From RGIG7213 sp045124505 (GTDB taxonomy: Bacteria; Bacillota; Clostridia; Oscillospirales; CAG-272), in the NCBI GenBank assembly GCA_045124505.1, contig JBGVLZ010000032.1, positions 9,278-73,277 on the forward strand: a stretch of DNA of 64,000 nt, read 5' to 3'. The translations under genes and the position numbers were made by a program. The notes under the pieces were generated by a model. It was not told the DNA's origin, searched no databases, and saw only the letters and a program-made list of their open reading frames with translations. Shown piece after piece: positions 8,917 through 17,776 of this stretch (position 1 is its first letter; every line of letters begins with the position of its first letter).

Positions 8917-9713
8917 TGAACGAAATACTGAAAAACAAAAAACTCTACATATTTGACATGGACGGTACGGTTTATCTTGAAGATTCCGTTTTTCCGTTTG
9001 CCGTCGATTTTATAAACAAGCTCCGTAATTCGGGACGTCGCATACTGTTTTTTACAAATAATGCATCAAAAAACATTTCGGTTTATTTTGACAAGCTGAA
9101 TAAAATGGGCTTCGGTGTGTCACGAGAGGAGATCATGTCCTCCGCTGACGTTTGCACGGAATTTCTGAATAAATACAGAAAAAATAAAACCGTATATCTG
9201 CTCGGCACTCCTGCGCTTGAAGAACATTTTGTAAGCCACAATATACCTCTTGTTACCGATGAACAGCCCGATATCACCGTGGTGAGCTTTGATACAACAC
9301 TTACATATGAAAAGCTGAAAAATGCATGCACATACATAAGAAACGGTGCAGAATTTCTTTCAACGCATCCCGATTTCAACTGTCCCGTAAAGGACGGATA
9401 TATTCCCGACAGCGGTGCAATATGTGCGGCGGTAACATCATCAACGGGTGTAAATCCCCGATACTTCGGCAAGCCTTATCCCGAAACTGCCGATATGATA
9501 TGCGAAATAACGGGCGTTGACAGATCTGATATGTGCATATTCGGCGACAGACTTTACACCGACATCGCACTCGGGAAGTCAAACGGAATTACAGCAACTC
9601 TTGTGCTTACGGGCGAGGCAACGCTTAACGACGTTGAAAATGCCCCCGAAGAATCAAAACCTGATTTTATATATCCCTCGCTCGCTGAGGTAGATAAAGA
9701 AATATTTGATTGA
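8916..9713 (+). CDS. HAD-IIA family phosphatase (NagD-like)
   Basis: A cytosolic haloacid-dehalogenase-type phosphatase of 265 residues. The nucleophile motif is FDMDGTVYLEDS (residues about 14-25), motif II is FFTNNAS, and motifs III/IV are GKPYPETADMI and FGDRLYTDIALGKSNG. This set is typical of the NagD/p-nitrophenylphosphatase subgroup with a C2A cap. The substrate (sugar phosphate, nucleotide or damaged metabolite) cannot be predicted. It is translationally coupled to coaW. Confidence 0.85.
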   Translation: MNEILKNKKLYIFDMDGTVYLEDSVFPFAVDFINKLRNSGRRILFFTNNASKNISVYFDKLNKMGFGVSREEIMSSADVCTEFLNKYRKNKTVYLLGTPALEEHFVSHNIPLVTDEQPDITVVSFDTTLTYEKLKNACTYIRNGAEFLSTHPDFNCPVKDGYIPDSGAICAAVTSSTGVNPRYFGKPYPETADMICEITGVDRSDMCIFGDRLYTDIALGKSNGITATLVLTGEATLNDVENAPEESKPDFIYPSLAEVDKEIFD

Positions 9714-9730
9714 GAAAGGAATACAAAAAA

Positions 9731-10549
9731 ATGATCTGTGAAAAAGTTTTTTACCCCACACCGGGTGACGACAGTGTATATCTTACTTGCTACATCCGTG
9801 ATGAGTCCCCCGAAATCGCAACAGCTCCCCGTGATGCAATGCTCGTTTTGCCCGGCGGCGGTTATCACATCTGCTCTGCCCGTGAGGCTGAGCCGATTGC
9901 GCTTGAATATATGAGCTACGGCATAAATGCGTTTGTTCTGCATTATTCCGTAAAAGAAAATGCGGTATTTCCCCGCCCTCTTATAGAAGCATTCAAGTGT
10001 GTTAAATTTATAAAGGACAATGCAGAGCGCTTCAACATCAACCCCGACCGTATTTTTTCAGTAGGATTTTCCGCAGGCGGTCACCTTTGCGCATGCCTCG
10101 GCTCGTTCTACAATTCTCCTTCGCTTCTTAAAGAGGCAGGCATGACAGCAAATGACACACGTGTATGCGGAACGATACTTTCATATCCCGTTATATCCGC
10201 AGGCACATTTGCTCACCGCGGAAGCTTTATGGGTATACTCGGCACAGAAACACCGACGGATGAGGAGCTTGACAGTTATTCAGTTGAAAAGCACGTAACG
10301 CCCGACAGTGTTCCCGCATTCATCTGGCACACATTTGAAGACAACGTCGTGCCCGTTGAAAACTCGATTATGATGGCAAAGGCACTGCGTGAAAACAACG
10401 TACCGTTTGAAATGCACATTTTCCAGAAGGGTGTCCACGGTCTTGCACTTTGCAATCAATTGACTTTATCTCCGCATCACGACCGCTTTATAAACAAAGA
10501 AGCTGAGTGCTGGCTTGATATGTCTGTCAAGTGGATGAAAAACCAGTAA
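9731..10549 (+). CDS. Alpha/beta hydrolase, BD-FAE/acetyl-esterase-like
   Basis: This 272-residue protein has the oxyanion motif LPGGGYHICS near residue 38, the nucleophile elbow VGFSAGGHLCA (catalytic Ser near 114), an acidic residue in WHTFEDNVVP near 205 and the catalytic His in KGVHGLALC near 237. This fits the serine esterases often acting on acetylated sugars. No signal peptide is present, so it is cytosolic. I prefer the ATG at 9731, with AAAGGA upstream, over the TTG at 9710. Confidence 0.8.
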   Translation: MICEKVFYPTPGDDSVYLTCYIRDESPEIATAPRDAMLVLPGGGYHICSAREAEPIALEYMSYGINAFVLHYSVKENAVFPRPLIEAFKCVKFIKDNAERFNINPDRIFSVGFSAGGHLCACLGSFYNSPSLLKEAGMTANDTRVCGTILSYPVISAGTFAHRGSFMGILGTETPTDEELDSYSVEKHVTPDSVPAFIWHTFEDNVVPVENSIMMAKALRENNVPFEMHIFQKGVHGLALCNQLTLSPHHDRFINKEAECWLDMSVKWMKNQ

Positions 10550-11343
10550 TGGTAATTGATTTTCACACGCACATTTTTCCCGATGCTATAGCATCACGTG
10601 CAGTCACATCTCTTGCCGAAGAAATAAACTATCTTTATCACCCTGTGACAGACGGCACAAAATCTTGTCTTTTGAAAAGAATGGACGAATGGGGCATTGA
10701 TGTATCGGTATCAATGCCCGTAATAACAAAACCGTCACAGCATGTAAAGACAAACAATTTTGCCAAAGATGCCGCGGATGATCGCGTTATTTCATTCGGC
10801 GGACTTCACCCCGATACGGATGATTACAAGCGTGATGTTGACTACATTGTTTCACTCGGTCTTAAAGGCATAAAGCTCCACCCCGAATATCAGAATTTCA
10901 AGGTGGATGAGTCCCGAATGATGAAAATATATGACTATATACTTTCCAAGGGGCTTATGATAATGTTCCATGCAGGGTTTGATCCCGCTTACAAGCCTCC
11001 GTTTCGCTCAGATCCCCATTCTTTCCGAAAAATAATCGACGAAATGAAGGGCGGTGTCATAATAGCCGCACATCTCGGAGGGCACGCACAGTGGGACGAT
11101 GTTGAAAAATATCTCGTAGGTACAAATATTTACCTCGATACCTCAATGGGTACGGAATATTATCCAGAGGAGCAGTTTGTGCGCATCGTCAAAAACCACA
11201 CAAAAGGACATATCCTTTTCGGTTCCGACAGCCCGTGGAGTAATGCGAAAAATGAAATAAAACGCATTCTCTCAATGCCCATGACAGAGGAAGAAAAAGC
11301 GGATATTTTAGGAGATTCCGCAAGAAAGCTGTTGAATATATAA
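10549..11343 (+). CDS. Amidohydrolase-2 family TIM-barrel hydrolase
   Basis: A metal-dependent hydrolase or decarboxylase of about 264 residues. The HxH metal motif is DFHTHIFPD at residues 4-12; later barrel residues are GIKLHPEYQ, IMFHAGF, AAHLGGHAQW and the metal Asp in LFGSDSPWS near 225. The substrate is unknown. The ATG overlaps the stop of the esterase gene (TAATG). A GTG at 10531 is an alternative start but has no ribosome site. Confidence 0.82.
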   Translation: MVIDFHTHIFPDAIASRAVTSLAEEINYLYHPVTDGTKSCLLKRMDEWGIDVSVSMPVITKPSQHVKTNNFAKDAADDRVISFGGLHPDTDDYKRDVDYIVSLGLKGIKLHPEYQNFKVDESRMMKIYDYILSKGLMIMFHAGFDPAYKPPFRSDPHSFRKIIDEMKGGVIIAAHLGGHAQWDDVEKYLVGTNIYLDTSMGTEYYPEEQFVRIVKNHTKGHILFGSDSPWSNAKNEIKRILSMPMTEEEKADILGDSARKLLNI

Positions 11344-11346
11344 ATA

Positions 11347-11383
11347 TACAGCCCTAACATCTTTTACCGATGTTAGGGCTGTA
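11347..11383. terminator. Bidirectional intrinsic terminator
   Basis: A perfect 15-bp stem (TACAGCCCTAACATC at 11347-11361, complement at 11369-11383) with a 7-base loop lies between the converging amidohydrolase and ABC transporter genes. AT-rich tails on both sides suggest it ends both transcripts. Confidence 0.88.
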
Positions 11384-11393
11384 TAATTTTACT

Positions 11394-13655
11394 TTAAACA
11401 GAACCGTTTTTAAACATTTCAAAATACCGTCCGCCAAGAGCAATAAGCTCATCATGTGTACCAAGTTCCAATATTTTGCCGTCATCCATAACTACTATTT
11501 TATCGCAGTTTTTGATGGTGGAAAGTCTGTGTGCAATAATGATACATGTCAGTTCTTTTCCGAGATTAAATATTGTATTCTTTATTGCACCCTCTGTTAC
11601 GGTATCAAGATTACTCGTTGCCTCATCAAGTATCAGCAATTTCGGCTTTTTCAGCAAAGCCCTTGCAATTGCAAGACGCTGTCTTTGTCCTCCCGACAGA
11701 TTTTTTCCGTTTTCGTCAAGATATGTGTCATATCCTTGCGGCAATTTTTGTATAAGCTCATGTATAGACGATAATCTGCAAGCTGTGTCTATTTCACCGT
11801 CGGTGGCGTTTGGACATCCGATGAGAATATTGTTTTTAACGCTGTCAGAAAAAAGAAATGTGTTCTGATCCACATAGGAAATATCACAGCGCACACTATC
11901 TACAGACAGCTTTGAAATGTCAACACCGTCCACCTTTATACTTCCTGATTCGGGAGTATAAAATTTCATTAAAAGCTTTGCAAGTGTTGTTTTACCTGAA
12001 CCGCTTTCCCCGACAATGGCAATACGATCACCCTTTTTGATGTTCAAGGAAATATCTTCAAGTGTCAGTTCTCTGTTTCCGTAGCGGAAATCAACGTGTG
12101 AAAATTCAATATTTTCCCATTTCAATGACTTAAATACACCGTCTGTCTGATTTTCTGTTTCAATATCCAGTATATCGTTAAGTCTTTCTGCGGCAACAAT
12201 TGCCGTTTGCATCATCGGCTGAAGCTCAATCAGATTTTTAACAGGCTCTGTAAAATATGCAAGCAAAGCATAAAAAGTCATCAAAGAACCAACAGTTACA
12301 ACATTTTCCAAAACCATACCGAAACCGAGCCACAGTATCACTACAGTACCGATAAGCTCTATTGCATCACAAATACTGTCCTGAGATATAGAAATGATAT
12401 TATTTTTAAATACTGCTTTAATCAAGCGTATGAATTTAGAATTGTTTTTTTCTTTGACAGTATTCTCTGCGCTGTGTGATTTCACAGTTTCTATACCGTC
12501 AATTGATTCTTTCAGATAAGACTGTACACGAGCGTTATTTTCCATTACATCGCGGTTGCTTTTTTCTATTACTTTTCGGTAACACAGTATAACGATCAGG
12601 TAAGATATGACCGTTATAAGCGATATCAAAAACAGTATTTTATTTTCGATAAACAGTATCACACCGCATCCGAGAACCATAAGAGAATCTAAAAACAGTG
12701 TAAGTGTAGCACCGGATACAGCCGAGCGTATTGTGGAAGCATCGGAAAAACGTGATATATATTCACCTGTATTTCTTGTACTTACCGCACCCATTGGAAG
12801 GTCTATTATATGATCGTAATACGGAAGCATAAGTCTTACATCAATATTTTTTGATAATACTGATATCAAATATCCCCTGAAAAACTGTATAATTCCCTGC
12901 AAAATATACAACCCTATCAGCATAATGAAAAACAAATTAAAATTAGATTTGTTATCGGAAATAAAGTTTATAATGATATCAATGAAATTTTCGTTTTCCT
13001 CGGGAGGTATCTCCGTTGTATGCTCATGATCCTCCGTGCATCCGTCTTCGCACACTTCGCTTTCATGCACGGTATAAAAATCATCTATCACGATTTGGAA
13101 AACAAATGCACCGATAATACCTATAAAAGATATGATAATAGATAATATAACCGTTGTTACAAGTATACCGCCCTGTCCTTTAAGCAGGGAAAAGAACTTT
13201 TTAAAACCGCCTTTTGTGTAGTTGCCTTTTGCAAATTTTTCCGTCTTTTCAAATGTTACAATATACCCGCCCCAAAGTGAGAAAAACTCATCGTATGTAT
13301 ATTTTACTTTTCCTTTTCCGGGATCGGCACAAACAAATTTGTTGTTTTTCAATTTGTATACAACGATAAAATGCTGCATACCGTCCTCGTTAACGGTGTG
13401 GGCAATGAAAGGAAGCTTTATTTCACCACTTTGTATTCCTTCTGAAAGCTCGTCGGGGCTTCCCGAAAGCGCCTCGGCTTTAAGTCCTATCTTCTCAGCG
13501 CCGTTTACCATGCCGTAAAGATTGACACCGTTTTTGTCGGTCTTAGTAATTTCTCTGTATTTCGAAATGGGATATTTTAATCCGTAGTGCATAGCTATCA
13601 TGGAAAGACAAGCCGCACCGCAATCCCGTTCATCATGTTGTTTTATTATTTTCAT
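11394..13655 (-). CDS. C39-peptidase ABC exporter (PCAT) for a double-glycine peptide
   Basis: This 753-residue transporter both cleaves the leader and exports the peptide. Residues 1-130 are a C39 cysteine peptidase (QHDERDCGAACLSMI, Gln6 and Cys12; His in GMQHFIVVYK; Asp in ADPGKGK). Six membrane helices follow. The C-terminal ATPase has Walker A GESGSGKTT, signature LSGGQRQR and Walker B LLILDEATSNLD. The loop after helix 1 (residues about 197-212) contains C202, C206, H210 and H212 among acidic residues, which is unusual. The start at 13655 has AAAGGG upstream; a longer frame to 13679 lacks one. The likely cargo is the peptide at 13728-13898. Confidence 0.9.
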   Translation of the reverse strand: MKIIKQHDERDCGAACLSMIAMHYGLKYPISKYREITKTDKNGVNLYGMVNGAEKIGLKAEALSGSPDELSEGIQSGEIKLPFIAHTVNEDGMQHFIVVYKLKNNKFVCADPGKGKVKYTYDEFFSLWGGYIVTFEKTEKFAKGNYTKGGFKKFFSLLKGQGGILVTTVILSIIISFIGIIGAFVFQIVIDDFYTVHESEVCEDGCTEDHEHTTEIPPEENENFIDIIINFISDNKSNFNLFFIMLIGLYILQGIIQFFRGYLISVLSKNIDVRLMLPYYDHIIDLPMGAVSTRNTGEYISRFSDASTIRSAVSGATLTLFLDSLMVLGCGVILFIENKILFLISLITVISYLIVILCYRKVIEKSNRDVMENNARVQSYLKESIDGIETVKSHSAENTVKEKNNSKFIRLIKAVFKNNIISISQDSICDAIELIGTVVILWLGFGMVLENVVTVGSLMTFYALLAYFTEPVKNLIELQPMMQTAIVAAERLNDILDIETENQTDGVFKSLKWENIEFSHVDFRYGNRELTLEDISLNIKKGDRIAIVGESGSGKTTLAKLLMKFYTPESGSIKVDGVDISKLSVDSVRCDISYVDQNTFLFSDSVKNNILIGCPNATDGEIDTACRLSSIHELIQKLPQGYDTYLDENGKNLSGGQRQRLAIARALLKKPKLLILDEATSNLDTVTEGAIKNTIFNLGKELTCIIIAHRLSTIKNCDKIVVMDDGKILELGTHDELIALGGRYFEMFKNGSV

Positions 13656-13670
13656 AATTTTACCCTTTAA

Positions 13671-13705
13671 ACAAATCACAGCAGACTATCCCTACTGTGA
13701 TTTGT
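13671..13705 (-). terminator. Hairpin between peptide and transporter genes (possible attenuator)
   Basis: A perfect 11-bp stem (ACAAATCACAG at 13671-13681 with its complement at 13695-13705) and 13-base loop lies in the 72-bp gap. On the minus strand it is followed only by a short run of U. It could act as a leaky terminator or RNA stabiliser giving more peptide mRNA than transporter mRNA. Confidence 0.6.
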
Positions 13706-13727
13706 TTGACTCAACACTTTATAAGAA

Positions 13728-13898
13728 TTAATATTCCTTTATATAAGCCCAAGGACCGCATATGAGCTTAGCCTTTCCATGTGTAACCACATGCCAGTAT
13801 ATGAGTGTTGTAGAATTACTCTTTTTACCGCAGATGAGGCACTTGTATCTTGCACCACCATTAACATTACGCATTTCGGAAACGTTTACTGTTTTCAT
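13728..13898 (-). CDS. Double-glycine secreted peptide precursor with C2H2 zinc-finger-like core
   Basis: This 56-residue gene has a near-perfect AAGGAGGTG ribosome site. The leader is MKTVNVSEMRNVNGG, a classic double-glycine leader with Glu at -8, Met at -7, Val at -4 and Gly-Gly at -2/-1. The predicted 41-residue core begins ARYKCLICGKK and contains C20-x2-C23-x12-H36-x3-H40, exactly the spacing of classical C2H2 zinc fingers, with the usual aromatic residue two before the first Cys (Y18). A third Cys (C47) and the end GPWAYIKEY follow. The adjacent C39 transporter is the expected processing and export partner. It may be a bacteriocin, signal or modified peptide; no modification enzyme is adjacent. 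Confidence 0.85.
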   Translation of the reverse strand: MKTVNVSEMRNVNGGARYKCLICGKKSNSTTLIYWHVVTHGKAKLICGPWAYIKEY

Positions 13899-13929
13899 TC
13901 TTTTCACCTCCTTTTAATAATATGTATAT

Positions 13930-13958
13930 ATAATAAAGCGGAATAGTCACTTTATTAA
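13930..13958 (-). promoter_or_regulatory. Candidate promoter of the peptide-transporter operon
   Basis: On the minus strand TTAATA (13953-13958) and TATTAT (13930-13935) are separated by 17 bases, about 32 bases before the peptide ATG. The -35 box is weak, which would suit an activated promoter. Confidence 0.5.
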
Positions 13959-13971
13959 CGCTTAATTTATT

Positions 13972-14013
13972 TAGGAATTATTCTTCCTATTATTATACAT
14001 ATATTCTTCCTAT
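13972..14013. promoter_or_regulatory. Repeated boxes in the divergent regulatory region
   Basis: TAGGAA (13972-13977) and TTCCTA (13984-13989) form an inverted repeat. ATTCTTCCTAT occurs twice, at 13980-13990 and 14003-14013, 23 bp apart or about two helical turns. They lie between the diverging peptide and XRE genes and are candidate binding sites for the XRE protein. TATAAT-like boxes at 14027 and 14034 may serve the XRE gene, but no good -35 box is present. Confidence 0.45.
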
Positions 14014-14066
14014 TTGTCAAGGGGAATATAATATATAATTTCACATATAGTATTGGAGGGGATAAC

Positions 14067-14396
14067 ATGCTGATATACGATCCACACCTCATCGGTAATA
14101 AGCTTTATGAAATACGCAAAAAGAAAAACATGACTCAGGCAGAGGTTGCAGAGCTTGCGGAGATCTCCGACAGAACATATGCCGACATTGAAAGAGGGAG
14201 TACAAATATGCGCATAGAAACAGCCATAAAAATATGTTGTGCGCTCCACATAACTCCAAATGAGATTTTAACCGAGGAATCTTTGCCCGATATTATAGAT
14301 GAATCGCAAATTAAAATACGGTACAATAACTGCACAGAAAAAGAAAAGCAAACTGCACTGCAGCTGCTTAATATATATTTTGATTCACTTAAATAA
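14067..14396 (+). CDS. XRE-family transcriptional regulator of the peptide locus
   Basis: A 109-residue DNA-binding protein with a Cro/CI helix-turn-helix at about residues 8-65 (LYEIRKKKNMTQAEVAELAE, then ISDRTYADIERGSTNMRIET) and a short C-terminal helical tail rich in Glu and Lys. GGAGGGG precedes the ATG. It is transcribed away from the peptide and transporter genes across a 168-bp region with repeated boxes, so it is inferred to regulate them and itself. Confidence 0.8.
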   Translation: MLIYDPHLIGNKLYEIRKKKNMTQAEVAELAEISDRTYADIERGSTNMRIETAIKICCALHITPNEILTEESLPDIIDESQIKIRYNNCTEKEKQTALQLLNIYFDSLK

Positions 14397-14422
14397 AACT
14401 GCCGCCATAAGCGGTAGTTTTT
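14395..14422 (+). terminator. Intrinsic terminator after the XRE gene
   Basis: AAAACTGCCGC pairs with GCGGTAGTTTT (one G-U pair) around the loop CATAA and is followed by TTATTTTT. It overlaps the last bases of the XRE stop region. Confidence 0.82.
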
Positions 14423-14522
14423 ATTTTTGTCTTATAATATGGATTTTAGTATTTTTTGTTATACGTTATAGATAAAAACTATTCACTTTGATTGTGCAAA
14501 AGGTAGAAAAATGTTTTTTTGC

Positions 14523-14551
14523 TTGCAAAATAACAAATTTTAATGTATTAT
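14523..14551 (+). promoter_or_regulatory. Promoter of the dockerin protein gene
   Basis: TTGCAA (14523-14528) and TATTAT (14546-14551) have a 17-base spacer, followed by an AGGAGGG ribosome site 31 bases before the ATG. Confidence 0.65.
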
Positions 14552-14582
14552 TAAAATGATGTGAAAAAAGGAGGGATTCACC

Positions 14583-17500
14583 ATGAGACACCCTATAAAT
14601 ATAAAGAGGATAATTTCAACTGTTATTGCAGCATCATTTTTACTTGTATCACCTATCGTTGATCTATCGGATCGTAAAGTAATTGAGGAAAATACAGAGG
14701 TCATTACAAGTGAATACACACCGCAGGCTGCGTTACCGCTTGGTGCTTCAGGTGATGCCACAGGTTGGGAAAGTGCAATTAATTACGCAAATACCGTTAA
14801 AAACGGTGTGCAGGTAAGATACGATTCTCCGAAAAGACTTGCCATTGAAATTGAAAATAATTCTTTTTTGGCAACGTACAATTTAGGCACATCCAATAAA
14901 CTCATCGCCGCATTTAAAAATAAAAACGGCGAAGCATATTTTACAGATTCATCCGATGCATACGTTGCAAACTCGTCAGGGCTTTCGTTTGCGTCAAGCT
15001 CTAATACCGTGCCGTATTTCAATGCGTTCAGGCTCGGATATTACTATTATGACGTGCATATTTTCGGTCAGAGTATATTGAACGGTAACGTCAACATAAA
15101 CAACAATGCATCATATAATCTTCTCGGTTCAAAAAGCAGAAACTGGAAAGGAAATATGATTTCCAACATTTCCTATAGAAACAGCACACTTTCATACAAA
15201 GTCACCGACCCTACAGACCCGTTCTGTTACAATACCAACGTAAACTTTTCAACTTCAAACTATAACACGTTACAAATAACTATAAGAAGCAAGGAAGCCG
15301 ACAGCTGTGCAATTTACTTCTATACAGACGGTGTCGGAGGCTTTAATGCAGAACAGTGCGTAAGCTTCAAGATCATTCCGGGTGCTGCCGGTACTTACAC
15401 AATACCGATCGGACACGTTGCAAATTACACAGGAAATGTGCGTGGTATAAGAGTCGACTGCGGTAAAACAGTAAATGAAACTATAACAATTTCTTCTTTG
15501 AAAGCTGTATATGCCGAAAATATTTCATCTTCAATAAAATACGAAAGAACATTCCACACATATTCCGAAAAGCTTTACGATGAGCTTCGCTTTGTCGCAA
15601 CGGAGGATATCACTGATATAAGCTCTGTGGGAATACAAACAAAAATACCCACAGCATCTGTTTCCAAAATTGCTCTTTCAGATGGCACAATGACGTATTC
15701 AAGTGTTTCGGGCACAATGAACTCGCTTGTTACTGCCGCATTTGACACGCCTGCGGGTGTTATCGGATTCATTGTTCCGCCGGGAAACAATATGGGTAAC
15801 ATATCCGTTGAAGTTAAAGACGGATATTACGTAATAAACAGATATCTGAATATCAACAGACTCAATAACGGCGAAGAGCTTAAGCTCAGTACACGTGTAT
15901 ACAACGATACATCACACGATTTCACAGCTTTTACAGAAGAAGCATATATCGAAAGAAACCCTCTGCCGAGTGAGAATATAACCGTTGCAGAAAACCCCGA
16001 CGGCGCATATTATTCACATTACGATCCGTACATCGGCGCATACATATTTGAAATAAACGACACGTCATTTAACGGTGCGTATTATAATCAACCCAACAAG
16101 CATTTCAATCTCCCGGTAACGATTAAGGGTGACGGTAAAGACAGGCACATTTACATTCAATGCCACAGTCCCGGCGGAGCTCTTGAGTGTGGGGCGGTAC
16201 TCGACGAAAATCAGGATCTTCTTCCTATACCTGTTGAAGTGTGCAAAAACTTCGGCGGTGAATTTGAAGAAAACGTTTATTATCCCGAAGACAAGGCATT
16301 CGGTGAAATTTACTTCCCTCTGGCACTTGATGCAAATGAAGAAAAAACATTGACCGTCGTAAACCTTTTCCAGAATTGGGGTCAATATCCCTTAAAACAG
16401 CTTTCATCAATTAAATTCTTCGTTTCATACTACCACCTTTCAACGGGTGTTTCCGAAACAAACTGTATCTCGCCTTACTTCGTAAACGGCAAGGACGGCT
16501 GGACACTTCCCGACTTCCGTGCTTTATCTGCAGTTCTCTGGGCTGATCAGCCTCAGCACTACAGCGGCGGACAGATATACTTCCTTAAATATACGGATTC
16601 AAGCGGACAAAGCTACAAATCTGAAAGTCAAAGGGCAAAGATACACAGCGCAGGACCAATTTATGCCGATATCGATATGGATTATCTTTCCGACGACGGC
16701 AAGATAAAGGCGGAATACAAGCACATTGAATTACCGCAAACAGACGAAACACGTACAAATTATCAAATAAAGCTGACGGTTCTTGAGGATATCAGCTTCA
16801 GCGATTTCAAGCGCGACTTTTCATTCGTTTCATTTGACGGCAGACACGTATTCTACCGTACACTCAGCTATCTTGATGCAAACAACAACGTGGTCAAAAA
16901 ATCGCTGACTTATAACACAAGCACAGTCGATTATCTGACACTCGGTGACAAATCCCCGTTCTTCTGCTACTACCAGCGCGAAGGTACGTCCTCACAGGTC
17001 ACAAATATGGCGCTTATCGTAAAGGATTCAAATATAACGGTAAACGGTCAGCCGTACAACGGACGTTTTGTTCTTAAAAACACATACTTCAATAATATGA
17101 ATTACGGTGCATTAACACTTGATTTAGGTGCGGTAACACTGAAAAAAGGTGATGTGCTTTCACTCAATGTTGTTCTGCTTCCTTGGGGTGATCCCGATGA
17201 TACAGAAATAACAAATGTGCTTAACGTAAGAAATGACTCTTGCCTTGATCCATATAAGCTTACGGTTACCGAGGGTGTAAATGTTTCCGAGCCATTCCTG
17301 CCGAGTATCATGTCTGACATGGGTGCGGCTGAATTTACAATTTCAGGCGGTGACAATCATGCGGCGGTGCGCATTTACGGCTTTGACAGCTATACTATCG
17401 ACGGACTTTATGAGCTTGTAAACGGCGAGTATGTCAAGTACGATGTAAGCACACATGGATATGACGGATATCAGGTATACTACGACGAAGACGGCACATA

Positions 17501-17753
17501 CAGCTTTGCATATAACATAGATATGTCGGGCGGTAAGCCTCGCACATTCCGAATTGTACAAGCCGGTACACCCGGGGATGTCAACGGCGATGGTATTATC
17601 AACGGACGTGATATAATTCGTTTGAAAAAATATCTGCTCGATCCCTCTGTCAGAATAAGAAAAAATCTTGCAAAGCTTAACGACGATGATGTGATAGACT
17701 CACAAGACCTTGAATTGCTTATAAACATGGTGATGACTAAAAAATCACAGTAA
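14583..17753 (+). CDS. Secreted dockerin-containing protein of unknown activity
   Basis: A 1056-residue secreted protein. The N terminus has a signal peptide (basic IKRIISTVIAASFLLVSPIV, residues about 8-27). The last 60 residues are a type I dockerin: GDVNGDGIINGRDIIRLKKY near 998 supplies one calcium-binding repeat and the LNDDDVIDSQDLELLINMV stretch supplies the second. Dockerins attach proteins to cohesin scaffolds of cellulosome-like complexes. The large middle is rich in Asn, Thr, Ser and Tyr with beta-strand character; I see no glycosidase, esterase or lyase active-site motif. It may be a carbohydrate-binding or structural component. It has its own promoter and terminator. Confidence 0.85.
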   Translation: MRHPINIKRIISTVIAASFLLVSPIVDLSDRKVIEENTEVITSEYTPQAALPLGASGDATGWESAINYANTVKNGVQVRYDSPKRLAIEIENNSFLATYNLGTSNKLIAAFKNKNGEAYFTDSSDAYVANSSGLSFASSSNTVPYFNAFRLGYYYYDVHIFGQSILNGNVNINNNASYNLLGSKSRNWKGNMISNISYRNSTLSYKVTDPTDPFCYNTNVNFSTSNYNTLQITIRSKEADSCAIYFYTDGVGGFNAEQCVSFKIIPGAAGTYTIPIGHVANYTGNVRGIRVDCGKTVNETITISSLKAVYAENISSSIKYERTFHTYSEKLYDELRFVATEDITDISSVGIQTKIPTASVSKIALSDGTMTYSSVSGTMNSLVTAAFDTPAGVIGFIVPPGNNMGNISVEVKDGYYVINRYLNINRLNNGEELKLSTRVYNDTSHDFTAFTEEAYIERNPLPSENITVAENPDGAYYSHYDPYIGAYIFEINDTSFNGAYYNQPNKHFNLPVTIKGDGKDRHIYIQCHSPGGALECGAVLDENQDLLPIPVEVCKNFGGEFEENVYYPEDKAFGEIYFPLALDANEEKTLTVVNLFQNWGQYPLKQLSSIKFFVSYYHLSTGVSETNCISPYFVNGKDGWTLPDFRALSAVLWADQPQHYSGGQIYFLKYTDSSGQSYKSESQRAKIHSAGPIYADIDMDYLSDDGKIKAEYKHIELPQTDETRTNYQIKLTVLEDISFSDFKRDFSFVSFDGRHVFYRTLSYLDANNNVVKKSLTYNTSTVDYLTLGDKSPFFCYYQREGTSSQVTNMALIVKDSNITVNGQPYNGRFVLKNTYFNNMNYGALTLDLGAVTLKKGDVLSLNVVLLPWGDPDDTEITNVLNVRNDSCLDPYKLTVTEGVNVSEPFLPSIMSDMGAAEFTISGGDNHAAVRIYGFDSYTIDGLYELVNGEYVKYDVSTHGYDGYQVYYDEDGTYSFAYNIDMSGGKPRTFRIVQAGTPGDVNGDGIINGRDIIRLKKYLLDPSVRIRKNLAKLNDDDVIDSQDLELLINMVMTKKSQ

Positions 17754-17776
17754 TTATTGATTTTGCTGTATTACAC

